A stretch of 64,000 nt of DNA from Apoda limacodes. Its lineage: Eukaryota > Arthropoda > Insecta > Lepidoptera > Limacodidae. This document shows positions 32,276-42,909 of the stretch, piece after piece (within the stretch, counting starts at the first letter, position 1; every line of letters starts with the position of its first letter). Under the pieces are notes generated by a model. That model saw nothing but the letters and a program-made list of their open reading frames with translations, ran no database searches and was not told the origin of the DNA. Location: assembly GCA_946406115.1 (NCBI GenBank), contig OX291545.1, positions 9,562,001-9,626,000 of the forward strand, read 5' to 3'. A program made the position numbers and the translations under genes.

Positions 32276-33517
32276 TGGTTCTTATAAATTAATTTAGCTA
32301 TTAGAGATTACTTTTTAAAAAAGTATTTTTTACAGTTATTGGTTTCTGCTATTTGCTTCGTGATATCAAATATGATACCCTTCGTTTGCTCATATTTTTC
32401 ATCTTTTGTATCCGTATAATATTTGATCCTCACTTCTGAGTGTTTCCAATGTTCATCTACTGGTACTTTTTTCAATTTTATGAGGTCATACACCTCAATT
32501 TTTATCAAATGTGTAGCATGAGCCCCATCATCATTATTAGTAGACAAGTATGTGACACCAGGGATACCATCTTTTGAAGATCTCGCCACTGTAGAGCTGA
32601 GTTTCTTTTTCTTCTGATTGGTCCCCTCAAAGAATGAGTCGATACTATTTCGACGAGACCGTTTGAGCTTTGTTGTTTCTAAGGCCTTCTCAGTTGATTG
32701 CTCATCATCCGATGTAGCGTAGTAGTAATGCTTGAACGTGTTTTCTTCCATTACGTTAAATGTTGAATTCTGTAATAAAATAAGCCTATGCTTTAAAAAC
32801 ATATTTGTATAATAATTTGAATCAAAAATTTGCCTAAAGTGAAAACCTAAACAAAATTGGTTTAAGTAATAGACATTCAAACAAACACATAGTTTTGAGG
32901 GTCTGTAATATATATAATAAATATAGATAAAGAATTATAAAGCAAAAAAACACATACCTCCATAGCTTTTTTTGAAGTAAATAGAACCAGCCTCAGTATC
33001 ACACAGGATGAATTCAATCACTTGATGATAAATTGTAACTCGAATACTCTCGACTATCCTATATATATACGATTTATCTTACAAGTACAAATATAATTAA
33101 AAAGGTATTAGGAATGTCACCACAAACATCATTATCGCACTCACGACATTGTAATTAAATAAGAATAACTAATGAACGGAAAAATACGATAGACCCATTA
33201 CGATAATGATATAAATACTTAACAAAACTACACAGAACCTACAGTGATGTCACGTGGTAGTTCTGGTCAAGCGTGAGTCGCCACACCCCAGACACAGGGG
33301 TGGTTTTGAGAGTGGTCAAGCGCGAGTCGTGCGGGGGCAGAAAAGTTAGGTTAGTTTAGGCGAGGGGTTGGGGTTGGAGGGTAGTGTGCCAGAACCAACG
33401 ATGTATTGAGAGTGGTCAAGCGCGAGTCGTACAAAGCTAAAAAGTTGGTGAGCTTTTTTTTAGGCGAGGGGTTGAGGTTGGGGGGAAGTGCGCCAGAACC
33501 AACGAATCCCCTCTACT
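32276..33517 (-). repeat. Right terminal inverted repeat, 1242 bp
   Basis: Reverse complement of 20653-21944 with one 50-bp subterminal unit missing and a few substitutions. Starts at TGGTTCTTATAA and ends ...CCCCTCTACT, followed by the AACGTA target copy. Confidence 0.92.
32308..32963 (-). CDS. TIR-resident gene, unknown function, right copy (spliced)
   Basis: Proposed CDS on the minus strand: 32963-32958 (ATG GAG) joined to 32769-32308, the mirror of the left copy. It differs from the left copy by one visible residue in the C-terminal half: serine in the left copy (...EQSKG) and threonine here (...EQTKG). Both copies keep the frame, splice sites and TATA element, in contrast to several broken single-copy genes inside. 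Downstream of the stop, the 3' flanks differ because the TIR ends 32 bases further on, so each copy uses a different polyadenylation region. Confidence 0.7.
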
Positions 33518-33523
33518 AACGTA
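33518..33523. repeat. Polinton target-site duplication, right
   Basis: AACGTA follows the last element base (33517) and matches 20647-20652. Confidence 0.9.
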
Positions 33524-34102
33524 TATTTCAAAAAAGAGATAACACGGCTTTGACAGACAAACGGTTGGCAGGACTCGGCTTAGACAATTAGACATTTCGG
33601 AAGCCGACATTTTAGGAATAAAATAAACAAAAACTATTTTAATCATTTACGAAAGAGGATTATATGGAAACCTATAAGATATGCATTGTGATAATGATAC
33701 TGCACGTACGTTTCGCAGCTTATTATTACATCAAATCGAACCTAGATACCAATCTAGGAACAGGTAGTAGGTATCTGTAGTTATTGTGTCATAATTACCT
33801 ACTAATAGGACAGGTTGTGCGTGCATCATGTCACATTAAATCAATGCAGATTTAAAGTGCTGAGCATTTCATTATAATATCCTAGTATCACCTATGCAAA
33901 TGAAGACAAACGAATTCACTAGCACGCTTGCTTTACAAAACAGCTAACAATCAACTGTATATTACTATTCATATTATATCATATTTACTAAAAATAAATG
34001 ACATTTTTAGTCAAGTATCGTATTTAAACATTTTTTTAAGTCAAAAATTGTACTTCTAAAAGCGAATTGTATTTTTTTACGCAATTTTATTTTTTATTTT
34101 TA
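33524..34102. other. No gene seen
   Basis: Host DNA between the Polinton and the LTR retrotransposon, AT-rich, with no recognised features. Confidence 0.35.
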
Positions 34103-34107
34103 TTAAC

Positions 34108-34468
34108 TATAACTTGCTTGTTGGTATATAACTAATTTGAACTGACTCCAATTAAACACAGGAAATGTTATTCTGTTTTGTATAATGTTCACATAAGAGG
34201 TTTTATACACAGATTACCAAAAGCAGTTATTATAAGTTTATACATACACGAATCACAAAACCAACGTTCAACGAACGAGCCATAAAATCAAAAGATATAA
34301 TTATTAAGAATTTAATCGGAGACTTTTCTTATACAACAGACACTGTTAGTTATTGCGTTGTCCGGGCAACCGCTCACGCATAGATATTCTATTGACTTCA
34401 CGTGAAGAAGTTGTTTCGTGAGATTTATGTAAATAATAATTGATAATAATCTAAAGTAGTACGCTACA
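34108..34468 (-). repeat. Gypsy 3' LTR
   Basis: 361 bp, the left copy on the plus strand. It matches the right copy at 37814-38321 except for the insertion in that copy and a few substitutions. The polypurine-like tract (plus-strand TCACTCCCC) is next to it at 34469-34480. Confidence 0.85.
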
Positions 34469-34826
34469 TCACTCCCCGGCCGAAACCGTTTCACGGACGA
34501 TAGTGATCTTGGAATCGTATCGTTCTGCCACTGCGAGTTTACTTTCTGCTATCATGCTCTTCTGTGGACACGTGAGTATTCTTTTCTGTTCCTTTCTTAT
34601 GAGCTACTGTTGAATCTGCAGATTGATAATTGCTGACAATGTAAGCAGGTTTTAGCCTATCAACAATTATCGTTTTTTCAACCTTGAGCAGTATTTTAAA
34701 ATTCTTGGGCCCTCTTTACAGGCCTTTGTATCGACTTGAATAAGGTTGACCCAATGACGGTGTAGCTGGACCCTGGCGTAAAACTACATAGTCTGCATCT
34801 TCAAGTTTTTTAAGAACATAGAAGGT

Positions 34827-35072
34827 CTATTTTCCATGCCATGTTGCAGGTTGTGGTGTCAATTTAGACATATGTCGTCGAAAACGCGCAGCAAAATCAC
34901 TGAGGTCAGCTGTAAAATCAGGCGGTCGAACAAAATACTCGCCTAGTAGTCGCAGAGGCTCTCCATAGACCATTTCTGCAGCGGATGTTTTGAGGTCTTC
35001 TTTCCAAGCACTTCTCATACCTAGAAGTACCAGTGGGAGAGTCTCAGTCCATTCTGAATTATTGTGACACAT
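34827..35072 (-). pseudogene. Gypsy integrase C-terminal remnant
   Basis: An 81-residue frame ending the pol region carries WTETLPLVLLGMRSAWKEDL, then AAEMVYGEPLRLLGEY, the tail of the integrase core and the following segment. Neither the catalytic DDE residues nor the zinc finger are present. A large deletion separates this from the RNase H part. Confidence 0.7.
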
Positions 35073-35119
35073 TATTCCTGCTTTTAATTAAAATATGATA
35101 AATTGTGAAATAAAGTTTT

Positions 35120-35784
35120 AATATCGATTTTGTGAGAAACGCACAGGTTAATGGTTTGTGGTCTGCGAAGATGGTAAAATGTCTCGCCTCAACCATGTAC
35201 CAGAAATGTTTCATCGCTTCTTGTACTGCCAAAAGCCCTCGGTCATACGGGCTGTATTTCTTCTAGACTGAAGTAAGTTTTCGAGAGAAAAAAGCTAATG
35301 GTTTCCAGCAATTATGGACTTTCTGTTGTAATACAGGGCCCATAGCCACATCGGAAGCATCAGTATAAAGTGCCAGTTCCGCTTGAGAGTCAGGATGTGA
35401 CAACATGGTGGCATTCACGAGAGATGACTTGCACACTTCGAAAGCTGACAGCATATCTGGACTCATGACGATGGGTTTAGAGCCTTTTATGCTTGTGCCA
35501 CACAAAGCATCGGTAAGTGGGGCCTGAGCTGCAGCTGCGTTCTTCATAAATCTGCGGTAGTAATTAATCATACCAAGGAATCTACGAAGCTCTTTAGCTG
35601 TCTTTGGTATTGGAAATTCTTTGATGGCTGTCACTTTATTCTCCAAGGGACGAGTACCTTGGACTGAAATATGATAACCCAAAAAATCAATTTCTTTAAC
35701 ACCTAATATGCTTTGAGATGTGTTAATGAGAACATCATATTTCTCAAGGCGGCGAAATAGAATTTCTAAATGCTTTATGATCAA
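35120..35784 (-). pseudogene. Gypsy RT thumb and RNase H remnant
   Basis: On the minus strand: RT thumb (ILGVKEIDFLGYHIS, KELRRFLGMINYYRRF), then RNase H with the LYTDASDVAMG active-site start, followed (after a stop near 35265) by a remnant reading ...YDRGLLAVQEAMKHFWYM and FADHKPLTCAF. The last part is separated from the integrase tail by a deletion. This is the C-terminal half of the pol polyprotein. Confidence 0.75.
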
Positions 35785-35951
35785 TTGAGTGGAAATAAAC
35801 TATTATTTTATAATAATCTGGTTTTATTACGCAACAAAATGTGCACTTGCATTTGAATGTCACAGAGTATAACAGTTTTATAGATAACACAAAATAGGAG
35901 CGTCAACTCGAGAAGTGACATTATTTGATGACGCTAAATTTAAATTCAACA
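35780..35951. mobile_element. 172-bp nested insertion in the RT gene with 7-bp repeats
   Basis: Interrupts the RT reading frame. The bases CTTTATG occur directly on both sides (35773-35779 and 35952-35958). The insert begins ATCAATTGAG and ends ATTCAACA on the plus strand. It has TG/CA-like ends on the minus strand (TGTTGAAT...), suggesting a solo LTR or small transposon, but I cannot assign a family. Confidence 0.5.
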
Positions 35952-36260
35952 CTTTATGTGTTCTTTTTCTGTGCGTGAGAATATTAATATGTCATCGATA
36001 TATCCATAGATGAAATCTAGCCTTTGCAGCACTCCATCAATAAACCTTTGAAGGTTTGAGCAGCATTTCGAAGCCCAAACGTTCGGAATTCAAACAACCC
36101 GAAAGGTGTTATTGTTACTGTCTTCCGAATATCGCTTGAAACTACAGGAATTTGGTTTCAGAAAGCTTACTTTAACCAAATTAAGTTTGCTGTAGATGCA
36201 GCAACCAGCAAGTTGATTGATAGAAGAATAGGTCTGGGATAGTCTGCGCATTTAGAGGAC
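35952..36260 (-). pseudogene. Gypsy RT palm remnant
   Basis: Before the insertion, the minus-strand frame gives FGLFEFRTFGLRNAAQTFQRF and YGYIDDILIFS, the RT palm motif with an intact YIDD catalytic box. A stop-rich region precedes it (to about 36720) and links to the protease. Confidence 0.7.
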
Positions 36261-36728
36261 GATAATCAGCACATGGTCTTCAACCATCGTCTTTTTTGCG
36301 CACGATGTAATGGTGAGGACCATGGACTCTCTGACCGATGCGCTTTACCATTTTGCATCATATCTTTACTTTACTTTACTAGCGATGAGCAATCTTTCGG
36401 GAGCCAGACGTCGTGGTTGTGCAGCAACTGGTGGTCCAGGAATGACACGGATGTGATGTTTTGTGGCATGCTTGGGCTCATTAGGTTTTCCAGTACTGTT
36501 GTGGTAGGGTATCGGCGAAGAAGTTCATGATACTTTGAGTTACCATTAACAGTTTTGATGGCTTCTACTTGATCCGTTTTGTGGTACAGTCGCCGTCTAT
36601 TAGTTTGTGATGGCGGCAGTCAACTTATAAATCATAATAACTAAGTCGACGCCGATAATTGGTTTGGAGACGTCTGCCACGATAAACTTCCAGCTGAAAT
36701 CTCGGCGAAGTCCTAAATTCAGATGTAG

Positions 36729-36971
36729 TTAGTGTAGGAGGTAGCCGTATGTGGATATGACGCTACCATTGGCTGCGAAAAGTTCGTATTTACATTTGTT
36801 GATAGGACCTTGCATCATGTTTCGTGGACAAACGCATAAATCTGATCCTGGATCAACAAGGTACTGTATCTTGCTTTTCTTATCAGTAATAAATAGGTGG
36901 CCGTTACAAGTAAGGCAGTCGTTTGCCACCACTAAAGGCTGCCTTAGTCTTTTTCTGAGTTGTATTCGCAA
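36729..36971 (-). pseudogene. Gypsy aspartic protease
   Basis: An 80-residue frame carries FITDKKSKIQYLVDPGSDLCVCP. The usual DTGSD active-site motif is changed to DPGSD. The flap-like part GSVISTYG follows. It overlaps the end of gag. The substitution suggests loss of activity. Confidence 0.65.
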
Positions 36972-37773
36972 AGGGCTTTACATTTTGTAGCTTTATCACC
37001 AAACCTTCTGTGGTACCAGCATACGCCATTGTTTGTACGAGATTTTGATGGTGAATGTGATGGGCAACGAGATGAAAATCGCCTCTGTCTATAAGGCGGT
37101 CGACTTTGATGGCTTATTTGTGATGACAGAGCGGAAAACTGCTTCGTGAGTTCAGCTATTTGCACAGCCATAGCCTCCATTGCTGCAAAATGTCCTGGAA
37201 TTTCTGATGAAGAAGTACTTGGAACTACTTCAGTGATGTGTCCTCTGGGTAAGATATCGTTAATTTTTCAACCGACTCTGCCAGTTTGTCAAGTGACTTC
37301 TCAACTTTTGACGCAACAATGGCTTGCTATATGCGCAATAAAGTATATTATTATTATTATTATTATTATCAAATGTCGTAAAAATTGTGAAGGCTTACGA
37401 CTACCAAACTCTTCATGCATAAGCAAACTTTCTGTTCCTGAGAGGCTGAAACGCGGCGAATCAACTCTGACTTGAGGGTTTCGTATGTATTTTCCCTTAG
37501 CGGATTAGTTATTACATCCTCGACTTCCGCTGCAAATTCGTGATCAAGTTGGGAGACGATGTAATAAAATTTTGTAATATCGCTTGTTATGCCAAATAAA
37601 ATGAACTGACCTTCTATTTGCGCAAACCACAATGCCAGTCTGTCAGGCCAAAACAGTGGAGGGCGGACGCCGACTCTGAACAGAGCTGATTTTTGATCAC
37701 CACTTGAGGCATCGCCAAAATTTTCATTTTCGACGTTCTGCGGCGGATGTGTATTTAAGTCGTTATTCGGCAT
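36944..37773 (-). pseudogene. Gypsy gag
   Basis: Starts MPNNDLNTHPPQ near the 5' LTR. The capsid part reads VRPPLFWPDRLALWFAQIEG and FYYIVSQLDHEFAAEVEDV. Later parts appear in other frames: LLMHEEFGSRKPSQFLRHL, the helical MEAMAVQIAELTKQF and a CWYHRRFGDKATKC zinc-like motif. An (ATT)n microsatellite at 37340-37372 marks a disruption. Confidence 0.7.
37340..37372. repeat. (TTA)n microsatellite inside gag
   Basis: About ten ATT/TTA units break the gag frame. It may be the tail of a small insertion with GCAATAAAGTATA before it. Confidence 0.6.
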
Positions 37774-37813
37774 GTTTACGTTCTCAAAATTCCGATCACG
37801 TCGGATTCACCAG

Positions 37814-38321
37814 TATAACTTGCTTGTTGGTATATAACTAATTTTAACTGACTCCAATTAAACACAGGAAATGTTATTCTGTTTTGTATAATGTTCACAT
37901 AAGAGGTTTTATACACAGATTACCAAAAGCAGTTATTATAAGTTTATATATACACGAATCACAAAACCAACGTTCAACGAACGAGTCATAAAATCAAAAG
38001 ATATAATTATTAAGAATAAAATCGGAGACTTTTCAAATACAACAGACACTCTTAGTTATTTCGTTGTCCGCGCAACCGCTCACGCATATATATAAATATA
38101 TATATATATATATTTTATACCACTAAGGTGGAAAACAAGCCTACGGTCCGCCTGATGGTAAGCGGTCACCGAACGCCCATGAACGCTTGCAACACCACAT
38201 ATATATATATATATATATATATATAGATATATATAGATATTTTATTGACTTCACGTGAAGAAGTTGTTACGTGAGATTTATCTAACTAATAATTGATAAT
38301 AATCTAAAGTAGTACGCTACA
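37814..38321 (-). repeat. Gypsy 5' LTR with a LINE-tail insertion
   Basis: Right-hand LTR copy, 508 bp. It is longer than the left LTR because about 147 bp of TA repeats plus a LINE tail sit in the middle (about 38087-38235). Confidence 0.8.
38115..38200 (-). mobile_element. CR1-like LINE 3' tail, inserted in the Gypsy LTR
   Basis: Plus strand TTTATACCACTAAGGTGGAA, then ACGGTCCGCCTGATGGTAAG and CGGTCACC. This is the reverse complement of the 3' tail at 14690-14765 and 56930-57005. It is flanked by TATATA repeats on both sides. Confidence 0.65.
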
Positions 38322-38326
38322 TTAAC

Positions 38327-40185
38327 TTAACAGATTTTAACGTATGGAACATTTTTAGTAATTTTGCAACTTCTCGAAAAGCCATTTTTTGAAATAGTAC
38401 TTTTGTTTAGAAACTTGATCAAACTTCCCTTTTTAAAATAACAATTATGTGATATTATCAATGATGAAATCTGGGGGCACGGAAGGACTTCAAAACCATC
38501 CATTTCTCAACAAATCCAAGGAAAGATATTTAAAATACTGTTGGTAATTTGGAATACCAGGGTTTCGCAGAAAGTATAAGAGCGACCATGGTTTTATGGC
38601 CGTAATTTTACATAATTTTAAATAATTTGGACATTCGTCCACAAGAGGCAACATTTATGTAGACACAGGTAGTCTTAGGTACTCTAAAATGGCGATCAGA
38701 GATTAAAATATGAAAAAGCGTATTTGGGGTTTTTGTTCTTGGCACATGTTCAACTCGTTTCCATACTAGATTTTCTGACGATTATGATGATTAAAATAGA
38801 TCGTAAATTTAGCATATTGGCTTCGATAGTTTGTTATGTAAAATATATAAATAATGGTATACATAATTTGCTTAGAGCTCTCTAAGATAAAATTTGTAAT
38901 TATAAATTGTTTCATCATAAATTGCCTTAAAATAAATTACCTACATCATTTGGAATGCCCCTATTCGAAAATACCGGCGCACCCAATCTCAAAAATTAAA
39001 TTCTGCTATTTTGCATTCAACTTAAAATTATTTTCTGTAAAAATGTTTAATTGGTATAATAAGTTATGTTTAATAATGAGGCCCAAGTATACCTTAAAGA
39101 AAATAAAGTGGAGGCGTGAAACAAAATATTATTGCAAGTGGGATATTTTTTATACAAGTAGGTAGATAAATAGATATAGAGAAATATCTAGATATAAAGA
39201 CAAAGAGCATAAAAAGATTTTGAAAATGGTCGGTAATAAGTGTTATAAACTTCGGCTGAGGAACCTGGGTTCGCAAAGACGTTTAACTACTCAATTAGGT
39301 ATATATTATCAGTAACTAGCAACCCGCCTGGTTTCACTCGGCTGCAATCAGACTAGTTTTCTATTAATCTTCTTAGGACCTACCACCTCCTTTTATTTAC
39401 CACCTGTTTCGCAGTTTATAATGCAAACGGTTGTTAGAAGAAGTGCAGGTTTATAACTTACTGGACGTCGGCCTTTCTAGCGGATTTTTTAACTGGTTTT
39501 TAATATAATTACGAAAATTGTTGTTAACAAAATCCTTTTATTTTTTGTTACTTTGACATATTATATTTTTTTAAAATATAACATATATAGTAGTAAGAAA
39601 ACATAGACAACCAAAACATAAATTTCTTAACAACCTGGATATCACTGACTGCCTCAAACGAAAAGGTGGTGTGTATAAAGTGATATAAAGTGATATAAAG
39701 TGATATAAATAATAAAGTGTGTCTGTAATATTAACACTGCAATATGATTATAAATTGTGTATGTATTGTTATACTGATGTTTAAGATGGAGATATAGGTA
39801 TAATAGAAAGCTTATTTGTGTAAAACTAACGTTGTGCATGTTGCTGTTCTAAACATCATTACACAATGTCATACTTCGATCACAGCCAAGCTAGTCGGCT
39901 CCATATGATCGCCCCCTCAAGACACCTTCGATAGCCAACTGAATGAAATGTTCGTTTAGGCCTTATACATTGTATATGTATTCAATAAAAAGTATTATAC
40001 TTAAAAAATTGTACAAGTGTTGAAACATAATTATTTTGAGATTGGCATAAAATACAATAAATATAAATTATTCAATTCAATTAAAAAGACGCAAATTTTA
40101 TAACGTATATTTTTTCAATTCTTCCGATAATATAGTTTTGATGTAGCATATATTAAAGAATTATTGTCGATTACCAACAAATAAG
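38327..40185. other. No gene; short repeats
   Basis: A small tandem repeat (ATAAAGTGAT about 3.5 times, 39675-39712). A segment at 39885-39960 (CAAGCTAGTCGGCTCC ... TTCGATAGCCAACTG ... AATGAAATG) is related to 11750-11830. A 39315-39360 patch (CAACCCGCCTGGTTTCACTC) resembles repeat tails. No gene was recognised. Confidence 0.35.
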
Positions 40186-40189
40186 TCAT

Positions 40190-40330
40190 TGGGACGGAAG
40201 GTCCTAGAGTGGAGATTGCAAAAGGCCACAATCAATTAGGACTTGGGACGGCCCTGGATAAGTATATAAAAATCTAAGGAGGATGCCTGTGTCCAGCAAT
40301 GGAATCAAGAAACTAATAAGATGTTGATCA
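40190..40330 (+). mobile_element. LINE 3' end fragment (RTE-like)
   Basis: Reads GRKVLEWRLQKATINQLG in one frame, followed by a CCAGCAATGGAATCAAGA-like end, as at the ends of RTE-type ORFs. It is a fragment without RT. Confidence 0.4.
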
Positions 40331-41920
40331 TAAATAGATCAACAAACAAACATTCCCTCTTTTTACAATTATCAGTTTATTTATCTCCGTTTAGCTGACA
40401 TCAAAGGTCATTTCGCAGGTCAATATCCTAAAAACGCTCATCCAGAAGGCAGGATTACTCTTCGTGGCTCTGTTCTCGTATTTATTGAAGGTATTATTTA
40501 TTTAAACAGATTATTTGTTTTTCAGCAGTCGGCCCAAATAAGGATCCCTAACAAACCTACTGTTGAGTTAAATAAATATTGTAATTTAAGTCTATCATTT
40601 CCTGATTATGCGGAATTAGGATTTTCGACTGAAAGTAAATGTACAAATGTTTTGTTATTTACTTGTTTCCTTTTGCCAAGTTCTATTTGTTAAAGTATAT
40701 TTGATATTATGTATATTTTACATTAGGTACATAATAGCTCAATGATTATTACCTTGGTTTCTGTTTAGGTTATTATCACTCCGACTATATAGTGTAAGAC
40801 AATTAGACTTTTGCCTTACAAGAAATATAAACAAGCTGGAAATCATTTTAAAAGACGTGACACCTTCTAAATAGGAGTGAAATGAGTTTGTAACGGTTTC
40901 TAGTTTGTACTAAACTTTTGACAGCCGAAAAACCACGGAGTTTTTGGACTTCTTTCAGTTTTTCGTTTATAACTCGGAAACGATGCAAAGTTGAATGATT
41001 TACCTAAATCTTAAAATAGGTTAAGCTGTTTAGTCAAAGATCGGCAATTTTTGTTAAATTGGCTGAAAAGGTATTTATGATCTGGTTTCAATATTTGTAA
41101 CTTTAAAAACGGCTACTCAAAATGAAAAATGTCATTTACGAAAGTAGTCGAGGATCAAAGTTTGCGGATTCCCAAATTTGAAAATGAGCTTACTACTATG
41201 CCGAGAATCCAATAAGAATTTAATACAATTCAGTTTTTTATGTTTTTCTGCATTTGGGGGAAGATTGACCCGGGGAGTACATACCTAAATATCGTCGTCC
41301 AATTCTCCATTTTTTTCTGGTATGGGATTTAAATCGATTTATTCCTGATTTGTAGTTGGAGGTGCAGGAAGCCAGTGGAAGCAGGAGACTCAAAACTGAC
41401 TATTGTTGAGATATATAAAGGAGGCCTTTCTGCAACAGTTAACGACGATTCCTGATATTAATCTTATGGTTGATTTGCGGAGAATTAAGGAAGATGTTCT
41501 GTTCTGCTAAAAAGTTAAGGCATAAAAGCTCCTTAAAAATTGTTGCATATTTATTCGCACTTTGCAGCAGGCAAGGCATCTTTATTGCACGTGCATGTCG
41601 TGCTAAGCAGTAACAGGCGCGCTGATGGTAAGGTTGTTGCAATGGGTATTAGACAGCTTTTGTGGTCTTACATTCCCATTTCCGTGGATCGAGCTGATTG
41701 TTCCTCTAGTTCTGAACCAGCAAGTAGACCCTGAGGGAGTGCTGGCAAGCAACAGTTTTGGTATTCAGCAAACATGAAAACTCAAGTTATTATTTTTCGA
41801 AAAAACTCTCCGCAATATTCGCTTGCAGAAAAAGTTTATTCAAAGTTATTATTGGAGCTGCCACATTCTTTCCTGAACTTTATTCTTGCGACAGCGAACT
41901 TATCAGAAGTGGCGATGAGA
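40331..41920. other. No gene seen
   Basis: AT-rich with short open frames. No recognisable protein or repeat family. Confidence 0.35.
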
Positions 41921-41924
41921 TTAG

Positions 41925-42215
41925 CAAAGTCTAAGGCGCCGTACTTGAAAAAATAAGAAATTTGAAATGGAAGTGGGCAGGACATATATGTAGAATGGCA
42001 AACGATAGATGGACCACAAAATTACTGAATGGGTGCCTAGAGAAGGAAAAAGAGTGAGAGGCAGACCAAGGAACAGGTGGGAAGATATATTGAAGGAAAG
42101 ATGCGGACCTGGGTTAAGAAGACAAGCTAGAGACAGAGGGAATTGGAGGAAGCTGGGGGAGGCAAAGAGGCGACTGCCACAAATTAAAGTCATAATAACA
42201 TTGCATGCAAATGAA
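41925..42215 (+). mobile_element. RTE-like LINE, C-terminal end of ORF2
   Basis: Contains LKWKWAGHICRMANDRWTTK in one frame, then GRPRNRWEDILKERCGP and ARDRGNWRKLGEAKRR in another. This is the conserved end of RTE-type ORF2, here with a frame break. It ends close to an ATGAATAAAGGA tail. Confidence 0.65.
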
Positions 42216-42234
42216 TAAAGGAATTGAAGTAATC

Positions 42235-42420
42235 TATACATATAAAATGCTTTGTCCTGAATGACTGTAGGATCAACGCACAGCCTAAACCGCTGATCGT
42301 AGAGACCTGAAACTTGGAGGGTGTGTTCTTTGTATGACGTAGGCATCCAATAAGAAAGGATTTTCCGGAATTCTACCCCTAAGGGGGTGAAAAAGGGGGG
42401 CAAAGTTTGTATGGGACAAC
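42235..42420 (+). repeat. Dispersed repeat, copy 1
   Basis: ACATATAAAATGCTTTGTCC through ATCGTAGAGACCTGAAACTT and GACGTAGGCATCC. The same 110-base block recurs at 42790-42905 with few changes, so it is a local or dispersed duplication of a repeat head. Confidence 0.6.
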
Positions 42421-42789
42421 GTGATTCCTTGGTCCGTCCTACTTCAAATTTTGCATAAACCTTTTTTAACAGAATTGATGGAAGACGTGTTTCGTATTTT
42501 ATTGAAATTCATCCCCTAGCGGGGCTAAAAAGGGGTAGAAAGTTATTTGGCGGCTATTTGCTTCGAAGTTGACATCAATACGATTTTATTCATAAAAGGT
42601 TGAACTTACTTCAAAACATAAACAACTTCAATACTCTTTAAAATTGGAATGTCTCGAATGTCACCGTACTATATTAGTACCTCATGTAAGGCGTTTCTAA
42701 GCTCAAAGAGGTTATGCGTTTTTTAGGTGTTTGATTTTTTGTGTACACAAAATAATACTAAAAGTTTTCTTTTTCTACTTATCTTATCT

Positions 42790-42905
42790 AAACATATAAA
42801 ATGCTTTGTCCTGAATGACTGATGGATCACCGCACAGCCTAAACCGTTGATCGTAGAGATCTGAAACTTGGAGGGTGTGTCGTTTGTATGACGTAGGTAT
42901 CCGAT
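42790..42905 (+). repeat. Dispersed repeat, copy 2
   Basis: Second copy of the block at 42235; differs by a few bases (for example GATCACCG instead of GATCAACG). A weaker relative is at 47550-47650 in the CRAL-TRIO intron. Confidence 0.6.
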
Positions 42906-42909
42906 AAGA

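Larger units (their letters stand above)
20653..33517 (+). mobile_element. Polinton/Maverick element, complete, 12,865 bp
   Basis: Ends are AGTAGAGGGGATTCG on the left and its inverse at the right (AG...CT, the family's usual ends), within TIRs of 1292 and 1242 bp, flanked by 6-bp AACGTA duplications. It carries the full Polinton set: family B polymerase, A32-like ATPase, retroviral-type integrase, adenain-like protease, major and minor capsid genes, and small conserved genes. The layout (all internal genes on the plus strand, one gene in each TIR) implies early regions at the ends and a packed structural block inside. Lesions in the minor capsid gene, the small core-like gene and the polymerase 5' region suggest this copy depends on helpers or is dead. 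Base composition is similar to the host's AT-rich DNA. Confidence 0.95.
34108..38321 (-). mobile_element. Gypsy LTR retrotransposon, degraded, minus strand
   Basis: Two LTR copies (34108-34468 and 37814-38321) are nearly identical outside insertions and enclose gag, protease, reverse transcriptase/RNase H and an integrase tail, read on the minus strand. The element is flanked by TTAAC on both sides (34103-34107 and 38322-38326), a 5-bp target duplication. The LTR starts TGTAGCG on the minus strand and is preceded by a purine-rich GGGGAGTGA tract at the 3' side. Most of the integrase and much of gag have been lost, so this copy is inactive. Confidence 0.85.

Noticed and set aside
41921..42403. 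160-residue minus-strand ORF
   Set aside because: It is antisense to the end of an RTE-like ORF2 and repeat sequence.
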